Assembly (NCBI GenBank): GCA_029465975.1
Contig: CM055730.1
Span: 6,209,801-6,273,800, forward strand
DNA from: Dallia pectoralis
Lineage: Eukaryota; Chordata; Actinopteri; Esociformes; Umbridae
Direction: 5' to 3'
Length of the DNA stretch: 64,000 nt
Shown here one piece after another: positions 55,418 to 64,000 of this stretch. The notes under the pieces are model-generated. The model saw nothing but the letters and a program-made list of their open reading frames with translations, made no database searches and was not told the DNA's origin. Position 1 is the stretch's first letter, and each line of letters opens with the position of its first letter. The translations under genes and the position numbers were made by a program.

Positions 55418-58400
55418 TCTCATCTCATCTCATCTTCAACCGCTTATCCGGGGTCGGGTCGCGGGGGTAGCAGCTCTAGCAGGGGACCCCAAACTTCCCT
55501 TTCCCGGGCAACATTAGCCAGCTCTGACTGGGGAATCCCGAGGCGTTCCCAGGCCAGTGTGGAGATATAATCTCTCCACCTAGTCCTGGGTCTTCCCCGA
55601 GGTCTCCTCCCAGCTGGACGTGCCTGGAACACCTCTCTAGGGAGGCGCCCAGGTGGCATTCGTACAAGATGCCCGAACCACCTCAACTGGCTCCTTTCTA
55701 TGCAAAGGAGCAGCGGCTCTACTCCGAGTTCCTCTCGGATGACTGAGCTTCTCACCCTATCCCTAAGGGAGAGGCCAGCCACCTTTCTGAGAAAACCCAT
55801 TTCGGCCGCTTGTACCCGCGATCTAGTTCTTTCGGTCATGACCCAGCTTTCATGACCATAGGTGAGGGTAGGAACAAAGATTGACCGGTAGATCGAGAGC
55901 TTTGCCTTTCGGCTCAGCTCTCTTTTCGTCACAACGGTGCGGTGAAGCGAATGCAACACCGCCCCCGCTGCTCCGATCCTCCGACCAATCTCCCGCTCCA
56001 TTGTTCCCTCACTCGCGAACAAGACCCCGAGGTACTTGAACTCCTTCACTTGGAGTAAGGACTCATTCCCTACCCGGAGTAGGCACTCCACCGGTTTCCT
56101 GCTGAGAGTCATGGCCTCAGATTTAGAGGTGCTAACCCTCATCCCAGCCGCTTCACACTCGGCTGCGAACCGATCCAGTGAGTGCTGAAGGTCACCGACC
56201 GATGAGGCCATCAGGACCACATCATCCGCAAAAAGCAGTGATGTGACCATCAGCCCACCGAACGGGAACCCCTCCCCCCCATGACTACGCCTTGATATCC
56301 TGTCCATGAATATTACAAACAGGATTGGTGACAAAGCGCAGCCCTGGCGGAGGCCAACCCCACCTGGAACGAATCCGACTTACTGCCGAGGACACGGACA
56401 CAGCTCATGCTTTGAGCGTACAGAGATTGGATGGCCCTGAGAAGAGACCCCCTCACCCCATACTCCCGCAGCACCTCCCACAAAAGATCCCGGGGTACCC
56501 GGTCATACGCCTTCTCCAGATCCACAAAACACATGTAGACTGGATGGGCATACTCCCAGGCCCCCTCCAGGATCCTTGCGAGAGTAAAGAGCTGGTCCGT
56601 GGTTCCCGGCCAGGACGAAAACCGCATTGTTCCTCTTCAATCTGAGGTTCGACTATTGGCCGAACCCTCCTTTCCAGCACTTTGGAGTACACTTTACCAG
56701 GGAGGCTGAGGAGTGTGATACCTCTGTAATTGGCACACACTCTTTTTAAAGAGGGGAACCACCACCCCGGTCTGCCACTCCTCTGGCACTGTCCCAGACT
56801 TCCATGCAATGTTGAAGAGGCGTGTCAACCAAGACAGCCCTTCCCCACCCAAAGCTTTTAGCATTTCTGGACAAATCTCATCAGTCCCTGGGGCTTTGCC
56901 ACTGTGGAGTTGTTTGACTACCTCAGCGACTTCCCCCAGGGAAACTGACGATGACCCTCCATCAGCCTCCAGCTCTGCCTCTGTACTAGAGGGCGTGTAG
57001 GTCGGATTCAGGAGCTCCTCAAAATGCTCTTTCCAGCGCCCGATCACATCATCAGTTGAGGTCAACAGTGTCGCATCCTTACTGTACTCAGCTTGGATGG
57101 TTCCCCGTTTTGCCCTTCTGAGGTGCCGAACGGTTTTCCAGAAGCATTTTGGTGCCGACCGAAAGTCCTTCTCCATAGCTTCTCCAAACTTCTCCCACAC
57201 CCGCTGCTTTGCCTCTGACACGGCAGCGGCTGCAGCCCTTCGGGCCTGTCGGTACCCTGCAACTGCCTCCGGAGTCCCCAGGGCTAGCATATCCCTGAAG
57301 GCCTCCTTCTTCAGTCGGACAGCTTCCCTGACCACCGTGGTCCACCACGGTGTTCTAGGGTTACCACCCCTTGAGGCACCTAGGACCTTGAGACCACAGC
57401 TCACCGCCGCAGCTTCAGCAATAGAAGCTTTGAACATTGCCCACTCAGGTTCAATGCCCCCAACCTCCACAGGGATGCCTGAAAAGCTCTGCCGGAGGTG
57501 TGAGTTAAAGATCTTTCGGACAGGGGCCTCCTCCAGACGTTCCCAGTTCACCCGCACTACCCGTTTGGGCTTACCTGGTCTGTCCAAAGTCTTTCCCCAC
57601 CCTCTGATCCAACTCACTACCAGATGGTGATCAGTTGACAGCTCTGCCCCTCTCTTCACCCGAGTGTCCAAAACATGCGGCCTTAGATCAGCCGATACGA
57701 TTACAAAATCGATCATTGACCTTCGGCCTAGGGTGCTCTGGTACCATGTACACTTATGCGCCTCCTTATGTTCGAACATGGTGTTTGTTATAGACAATCC
57801 ATGACTAGCACAGAAGTCCAATAACAAACGACCGCTCGGGTTTAGATCAGGAGGCCGTTCCTCCCAATCACGCCTCTCCAGGTGTCTCCATCGTTGCCCA
57901 CATGTGCGTTGAAGTCTCCCAGCAGAATGATGGAGTCCCCTACTGGAGCCCTATATAGGACTCCCTTCAGGGTCTCCAAGAAGGCTGAATACTCCGAACT
58001 GCTGTTTGGTGCATAAGCACAAACAACAGTCAGAGTTTTCCCCCCCACCACCCTTAGGCGTAGGGAGGCAAACCTCTCATCCACCGGGGTAAACTCCAAC
58101 ACCACCGTGCTCAGACGTGGGCTCGTGAGTATCCCCACACCAGCCCGCCGCCTCTCACCCTGGGCAACTCCAGAGAAGAACAGAGTCCAACCCCTATCCA
58201 GGAGTAAGGTTCCAGAGCCACGGTTGTGCGTAGAGGTAAGTCCCACCAGATCCAACTGGTATCGCTCCACCTCACGCACAAGTTCTGGCTCCTTCCCCCC
58301 CAGTGAGGTGACGTTCCACGTCCCCAAAGCAAGCTTCTGCCGCCCGGGTCTGATCCGTCGAGACCCCCCACCTTCACTGCCACCCATATGACAGCGCACC

Positions 58401-58770
58401 CGACCCCTGCGGTTGCTCCTGTGAGTGGTGGGCCCACAGGATGGAGAGGAGAGAGATGCCACGTATCTCGTTCGGGCTGTGCCCGGCCGGGCTCCGTGGC
58501 AAACCCGGCCACCAGACGCTCGCTTTCGAGCCCGCCGTCTGGGCCTGGCTCCAGACGAGGGCCCTGGGCTTCCTCCAGGCAGGGTCTCGCTCCTTTTTCC
58601 TCGATCTTTCATGGGGTCTTGGTGAACCATTCTTAGTCTGGCCCCTCGCCTGAGACCACTTTGCCTTGGGAAACCCTACCAGGAGCATGAAGCTCCAGAC
58701 AACCCAGCCCTCAGGTTCATAGGGGCACACAAACCTCTCCACCACGTTAAGGTGATGATTCCCGGGGAGG
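55418..58770 (-). mobile_element. Rex3-like (RTE-clade) LINE, near full length, with 13-bp target-site duplication
   Basis: 3.35 kb bounded by the direct repeat TACTGGAGGTACA (55405-55417 and 58771-58783). The 3' end on the - strand has the Rex3-typical sequence GACCCGACCCCGGATAAGCG and a short (GATGA)n tail at 55418-55435. The inside encodes an AP endonuclease and a reverse transcriptase (separate entry). Length and tail fit the RTE/Rex3 clade of teleost LINEs. The intact ends show it inserted whole rather than 5'-truncated. Confidence 0.85.
55444..58630 (-). pseudogene. Rex3-like endonuclease/reverse transcriptase ORF, frameshifted
   Basis: Read on the - strand: endonuclease part 58630-57842 with LALGTWNVTSLGG, TSTHNRGSG and LLGDFNAHVGND; then 57827-56694 with the end of the endonuclease (TDHHLVVSW) and the RT start (GKAPGTDEICPEML); then pieces with CANYRGITLLS, CGFRPG, CFVDLEKAYDRVPRDLLWEV and FADDVVLMASS (the RT catalytic box), and the C-terminal GRPRTRWRDYISTLAWERLG. 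At least four frameshifts break the frame: near 57845, 56740, 56605 and 56350. The copy is therefore inactive, though the protein remains easily recognisable, which suggests moderate age. Confidence 0.85.
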
Positions 58771-60954
58771 TACTGGAGGTACAGTTTGAAGAAAATTGGT
58801 AGAGAGTCCGATGATCTGATCTCCAGAGTGGAGTTGTTCCACCATTGCGGGGCAAGCACGGAGAACAATTTAGACTGAGCAGATCGAGAGTTGCCCTACC
58901 TCTTGGTAGTTGGCACTACCAAGAGGCCTGAGGTGGCAGAACGAAGTGCTTGCGTGGGTAAGTACGGCTTGATTAGTGACTGGATGTAGGAGGGGGCGGT
59001 TCCTCTTGCTGCCCCATAGGCTAGCACCATGGTTTTGTAACATATGACTGTTATAGCAGATACATATGACTGTTATAGCAGATACATATGACTGTTATAG
59101 CAGATACACATGACTGTTATAGCAGCAGATATACATGAATGTTATAGCAGATACACATGACTGTTATAGCAGCAGATATACATGACTGTTATAGCAGATA
59201 TAAAACACACTATCACAGTTACACCACCCAGAATCACATTGCACTTTGCAGTATCACAGTAATACAGTATCACATTACAGAATGACACATCACAGTATTT
59301 CATTGCAGTACAATAACCAAGGTAAACTGTCATTCACATCACCGTCTCTGCACCACTATATTATTGACACCCCAGTATGAGGACATTGTATCGTGAGCTC
59401 CCAGCCAATTCCCAGCCAACTACCTCCGGAAGGCACTGTATTCCAGCCCAGTGCTATTGCATTTTTATTTGGTCATGTGACATACAGAGTCAGTGGGATA
59501 TTTGTCATTTTGTGAACCAATGCTGTAACAACTAGGTATCGCCCTGCCATGTAGAGTGTTGTCAAAAGCAACTCGGCCAGATTTTCATATCCCAACGCAC
59601 CCTCAGTGTTAATCCGACCAAACCCACAACACTGCCCTTGTGAGGGAGGCTGGCTAATTAGGAGACCAGTTGTATCGAGAACACAAGGAAAGAATGATCA
59701 ATCTGTATTAATCCCATCAGACCCCGTCTGGGGATCTATTGTACGTACCGTCCACAGCAATGTTGACAATGTGACAACAAGTCAGGCCGGAAAGTACGGG
59801 GAAAGGTGGAGAAGTGGAGAGGTGGGAAATGATCGAGGTAGACTGAGAAATGGAGAGAGAATGACAGATGGACTGTGAGCAAATGATGAGTTTGGTTGAG
59901 ACGCAGAGGGAATGAATGAGAGAAGTGGAGAGATGGAGAGAATGACAGAGAAAATGAGTGTTTGAGGTAGTTGCCGTTTGGTGGGTGGATGGCGAGAGAG
60001 ACTGAGAGAGACTCTTCATTCACACTCCTCGTTAATTGAGGCCATTTCCCTGTTAACCCTGCAGCAGCCTTTCTGTCACCCTGTCCCTCTCCGGTCTTTC
60101 TGTGTCTTTCGCTTCTCTCTTTTTCTGTCTGTCCCGATCACGACGCTCTCACAGTATGTTTAGCCTGTTTAGCCTACTAAGCTGCGTCGCAGCGTGTTCG
60201 TTTCGTTTATCTCCCAGGCAGTGTTGATGAAGTTGGCAAATGTCCTCATCCGTAGCTCACAGCTAACATGGATCTCTACAGGACGCGATTATTTGATGTT
60301 AGCTCTTATTGTGATCATTTCACCTCTACGTGGACCAGGGCTTTGCTGACAGGCTGTTTTTTTTCAATATAAGGCCCTCGAATCACACCTTGACAGCCTT
60401 TGTTTTCAGTCCAAACTTGGAACCCTGATATGCTGAGGTCTGGACAGTGTTAACAGACTTGACAGATCATTTGGCAGTGCTACAATAGTCAGGGTTGAAG
60501 GAGCTAGCGAGATAATGCAGTGTATCAGTGAGCTTGGGCCAATATGTTGTGTTCAGGAGTACCGTTCGGCAAGTTTGTTTTTCAGCAGCCTATTTCGCTG
60601 ATATTTTATTTGTGAACGCAAAATCATGTTTTACTATGTGAGATTTTGAGAAGACGGTCACCTTTGAATTTCTGCTGCAGGAAAAGCCTGAATATGTTGG
60701 CTAAATGGCTAGCCAGTTCTTCACCTGTATTCCTGTCTGAGGTGTGTTTCATGTCTACATGGGGCACAATACACCCATGATAAACACTTCTCCTCCCTCT
60801 GACAAAGTGCCAATCCAGTGGTTCCCACATATTGATCTATGACAGAGGGCCATTCCCTTCACTGTCCTCCCTGATAACATAATCACTTGGGCTAACTTCG
60901 CCAAAGGGAGCTGAAAGGAAAAACCCTGAATCCTGTGGATTGACTTAGTACGTA

Positions 60955-62745
60955 TTGTAGTGTGGTCATGTGATATTTTACCATACTGTAGTGGGGTCAT
61001 ATAATATTTTACCATGCTTTAGTGAGGTCATGTAATATTTTACCATACTGTAGTGGGGTCATATAATATTTTACCATACTGTAGTGGGGTCATGCTAACA
61101 ATTACCATACTGTAGTGAGGTCATATAATATTTTACCATACTGTAGTGGGGGTCATATAATATTTTACAATACTGTAGTGGGTTCATATAATATTTTACC
61201 ATACTGTAGTGGGGTCATATAATATTTTACCATACTGTAGTGGGGGTCATATAATATTTTACCAAGCTGTAGTGGGGTTATATAATATTTTACCATACTG
61301 TAGTGGGGGTCATATAATATTTTACCATGCTGTAGTGGGGTCATATAATATTTTACCATACTGTAGTGGGGTCGGGTAATATTTTACCATACTGTAGTGG
61401 GGTCATATAATATTTTACCATACTGTAGTGGGGTCATATAATATTTTACCATGCTGTAGTGGGGTCATATACTATTTTACCATACTGTAGTGGGGTCATA
61501 TACTATTTTACCATACTGTAGTGGGGTCATATAATATTTTACCATACTGTAGTGGGGTCATATAATATTTTACCATGCTGTAGTGGGGTCATATAATATT
61601 TTACCATACTGTAGTGGGGTCATATAATATTTTACCATACTGTAGTGGGGTCAAATAATATTTTACCATGCTGTAGTGGGGTCATATAATATTTTACCAT
61701 ACTGTAGTGGGGTCATATACTATTTTACCATACTGTAGTGGGGTCATATAATATTTTACCATACTGTAGTGGGGTCATATAATATTTTACCATGCTGTAG
61801 TGGGGTCATATAATATTTTACCATGCTGTAGTGGGGTCATATAATATTTTACCATACTGTAGTGAGGGTCATATAATATTTTACCATACTGTAGTGGGGG
61901 TCATATTATATTTTACCATACTGTAGTGGGGGTCATATCATATTTTATCATGCTGTAGTGGGGTCATATAATATTTTACCATGCTGTAGTGGGGTCATAT
62001 AATATTTTACCATACTGTAGTGGGGTCATATAATATTTTACCATGCTGTAGTGGGGTCATATAATATTTTACCATACTGTAGTGGGGTCATATAATATTT
62101 TACTATACCGTAGTGGGGTCAAATAATATTTTACCATGCTGTAGTGGGGTCATATACTATTTTACCATACTGTAGTGGGGTCATGTAATATTTTACCATA
62201 CTGTAGTGGGGTCATATAATATTTTACCATACTGTAGTGGGGTCATATACTATTTTACCATACTGTAGTGGGGTCATGTAATATTTTACCATACTGTAGT
62301 GGGGCCATATAATATTTTACCATGCTGTAGTGGGGTCATATAATATTTTACCATACTGTAGTGGGGGTCATATTATATTTTACCATACTGTAGTGGGGGT
62401 CATATAATATTTTATCATGCTGTAGTGGGGTCATATAATATTTTACCATGCTGTAGTGGGGTCATATAATATTTTACCATACTGTAGTGGGGGTCATATA
62501 ATATTTTATCATGCTGTAGTGGGGTCATATAATATTTTACCATGCTGTAGTGGGGTCATATAATATTTTACCATACTGTAGTGGGGTCATGTAATATTTT
62601 ACCATGCTGTAGTGGGGTCATATAATATGTTACCATACTGTAGTGAGGTCATGTAATATTTTACCATGCTGTAGTGGGGTCATATAATATGTTACCATAC
62701 TGTAGTGAGGTCATGTAATATTTTACCATACTGTATTGGGGTCAT
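60955..62745. repeat. 31-bp AT-rich minisatellite, about 57 copies
   Basis: Unit CTGTAGTGGGGTCATATAAT plus ATTTTACCATA; variants include CATGCTG for CATACTG, GGGGGTC, and ATACTATTTT. It is one of the longest arrays in the window. Variant blocks recur in order, as expected from unequal exchange. Confidence 0.96.
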
Positions 62746-62949
62746 GTTTTTGTACTAATGATGTGTTGATGCATTCGCTTTATAGGATGTTTGAGGTTAT
62801 GGTTGATTCTCTGTTATCCTGTTCATTTCGTTGCCTTTATTTCCTGTGGACTACCTCAAAGTCGGTTGTTCTGTTTGTGTTTCTTAGCAACAAGGAAACT
62901 GATTTGAACTCTTTAAAGATGGCCTGTGGAGTCTTAATCACACCAGGTT

Positions 62950-63359
62950 GTAACTGTAACATATTGGGTGAGCTGTGCTGTACACAGGGTGGTTGGGAGA
63001 GCACTTCTGTGTATGTATATTGTAATTAGGAGCACAGCTGTTTTGAGTTGGGTTAATTAAGCACCGGGCATAGGTTTGTATCAGTAGGCTATTTAAGTCC
63101 CCTGGTTAGGTTCACTGGTGCTTGATATTATTTTACGTTACGTGTCGTTGTAGGTGAGTGTTGTGTATAAGTCCCATTGATACTGTTGTGTTTGTAAATG
63201 TACAAGTCGCTTTGTGTAAGCGCATTTCATTTATCGTCAGTATAGTTTTGTCCGTTCGTTGTTCTATGTTTGTTGTAGACTACAATTAAATACGACGAAC
63301 GTGATTATCTGGCTCTGCATCTCGCTCCTTCTGCACTTCACCTGTACGGATCCGTGACA
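62950..63359 (+). mobile_element. LTR-like sequence (5' boundary uncertain)
   Basis: A TATA-like TATTTAAG at 63090-63097, an ATTAAA signal at 63285-63290 and a right end ...GGATCCGTGACA at 63359 have the spacing and ending of a teleost Gypsy-type LTR. An ORF begins 19 bp later. The left TG end and a matching second LTR are not visible (the latter would lie beyond the window), so this is a tentative call. Confidence 0.4.
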
Positions 63360-63377
63360 GAATATCAAGCCGACGAA

Positions 63378-64000
63378 ATGAGCGAGCAGAGCCTGACGGA
63401 GAGAGGTTTCCCCGGAGATTATTGCTACACCTCCGGGGAGATTTACTCCTACCGTCACCCCACGGAGCAGTGGGACTGGTTTAAGCCGGAGACACCCCAG
63501 GAGGAGTATAGGCGTCTCCGCGCTTACTTTGGCTACGAACCACCTATGCAGCTATCAGGGCTGATTACATCGGGTCCGCGGTCCTTCCCGGAGGAAGGCA
63601 AGAGGGCACCCCGAAGGCGTCCCAAGAAGGTTTTTGGGGGGGAGCTAAGGAGGTGTTCCGGGAGGACCGCGGAGAGAACACCCACGGTCCTGGTGCTGCA
63701 GGAACGGCCACCCACTGCTCCGGGGCTGCAGACAGGGGGAGGGAAACCCCTGGAGCTACAGCCACTACCCCCGCCGTGGGAAGACCCTTTTCTGCCGCCG
63801 ACGTCAGGGACAGAAAAACCCCCGGAGGGGTTGGATGACCAGCCCACTGCCATTATTAGGACGTGGTGGAGGACATGGCTGGACTTACAGGAGCCAGCGC
63901 CTGAGATGGTCGCCACCACGCCTGCGCCTGAGATGGTCGCCGTCACGCCAGCGTCCACGATGGCTCCTGCCGTCCCGCCAGCGCCCAAGATGGCTGTTGC
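63378..64000 (+). CDS. Retroelement-like ORF, open at window end
   Basis: From ATG 63378 a frame stays open for 207 codons to the window edge. It begins MSEQSLTERGFPGDYCYTSG and includes EQWDWFKPETPQEEYRRLRA; a basic RRRPKK stretch follows and then a proline-rich region ending in imperfect repeats of PAPEMVA/PAPKMAV. Composition is GC-rich, unlike the AT-rich intron around it. I do not recognise a domain. Position behind an LTR-like sequence suggests the first ORF of an LTR retrotransposon. It is not part of ryr2. Confidence 0.5.
   Translation, partial: MSEQSLTERGFPGDYCYTSGEIYSYRHPTEQWDWFKPETPQEEYRRLRAYFGYEPPMQLSGLITSGPRSFPEEGKRAPRRRPKKVFGGELRRCSGRTAERTPTVLVLQERPPTAPGLQTGGGKPLELQPLPPPWEDPFLPPTSGTEKPPEGLDDQPTAIIRTWWRTWLDLQEPAPEMVATTPAPEMVAVTPASTMAPAVPPAPKMAV

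Larger units (their letters stand above)
55183..59040 (-). mobile_element. L2/CR1-type LINE 3' fragment, split by Rex3-like insertion
   Basis: The two halves are 58771-59040 and 55183-55417. On the - strand the first half encodes the C-terminus of a CR1/L2-type ORF: KTMVLAYGAARGTAPSYIQS, PTQALRSATSGLLVVP, then (after a frame change) FSVLAPQWWNNSTLEIRSSD and SLPIFFKLYLQYL. The second half is the 3' UTR, ending in GTAAGTCGCTCTGGATAAGA GCGTCTGCTAAATG, the same tail used by salmonid SINEs. It lies within the right arm of the inverted-repeat element; possible 5-bp flank repeat ACATA on both sides. Confidence 0.75.
53411..59341. mobile_element. Long inverted-repeat (foldback-like) element with nested LINEs
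   Basis: The left arm 53411-53936 is repeated in inverted orientation as 54882-55182, then after an insertion as 59041-59341. The inner about 190 bp (GTTGTTCTTAGACTT ... GCAGTGGCAGATGAATT) differ at only a few positions between arms. The outer parts share GTTTACCTTG(A/G)TTATTGTACT. The middle of each arm is a 22-bp repeat (CATATGTATCTGCTATAACAGT). The loop (53937-54881) has its own 57-bp repeat (GTAGTGTTATAAACCCTCTA). No transposase was recognised, so it may be a non-autonomous DNA transposon with long terminal inverted repeats or an inverted duplication. Target-site duplications were not resolved. Confidence 0.7.
30899..64000 (+). other. ryr2: ryr2 intron 1 (continues beyond window)
   Basis: No further ryr2 exon was recognised. 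The intron is filled by minisatellites and transposons listed separately. The stretches 30899-33020, 40640-42960, 43330-44120, 45080-46610, 47330-49080, 50870-53290 and 59345-60950 contain only short microsatellites and unassigned single-copy-looking DNA in my reading. Confidence 0.65.

Noticed and set aside
57097..57630. 177-codon + strand ORF within the LINE
   Set aside because: Antisense shadow of the Rex3-like reverse transcriptase frame.

Overview
The window is nuclear DNA from a ray-finned fish. The genes are split into short exons with GT-AG introns and encode vertebrate muscle and one-carbon proteins. The transposons are typical of teleosts: a Rex3/RTE-like LINE, L2-like LINE ends, a Tc1-like element resembling those of salmonids, and tRNA- and 5S-derived SINEs. 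The species cannot be named from the sequence. The order ACTN2 > MTR > RYR2, all on the + strand, matches the block on human chromosome 1q43.

Layout: (1) 1-4140, the last five coding exons of alpha-actinin-2 (actn2) and its 3' UTR. (2) 4200-25400, a complete 33-exon methionine synthase gene (mtr). All splice phases join, and the spliced product is 1268 aa against 1265 in human. (3) 25400-30600, a spacer with old repeats, a decayed Tc1-like transposon and an apparently intronless class A GPCR gene. (4) 30600-64000, the promoter region, first coding exon and start of the very long first intron of the cardiac ryanodine receptor (ryr2). This intron holds many minisatellites, a 5S-headed SINE, a large inverted-repeat element with two LINEs nested in it, and at the right edge an LTR-like sequence followed by an ORF still open at position 64000.

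The most striking property is minisatellite density. About 30 arrays with units of 11-111 bp cover roughly 30% of the window (my estimate by eye). Several arrays are built from exon-intron boundaries, so that the real splice site is followed or preceded by many near-copies of itself (actn2; mtr exons 9, 17, 22, 29, and partly 30). One array is a 21-bp repeat that encodes the DLNPIE catalytic-region motif of a Tc1-type transposase.

Functionally, actn2 (Z-disc crosslinker) and ryr2 (SR calcium release channel) are striated-muscle genes, while mtr is a housekeeping B12 enzyme that remethylates homocysteine. They are neighbours by ancient synteny, not as a pathway. I see no microbial-type system, CRISPR array or operon. 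Long ORFs over the minisatellites are artefacts of repeat units divisible by three or free of stops.
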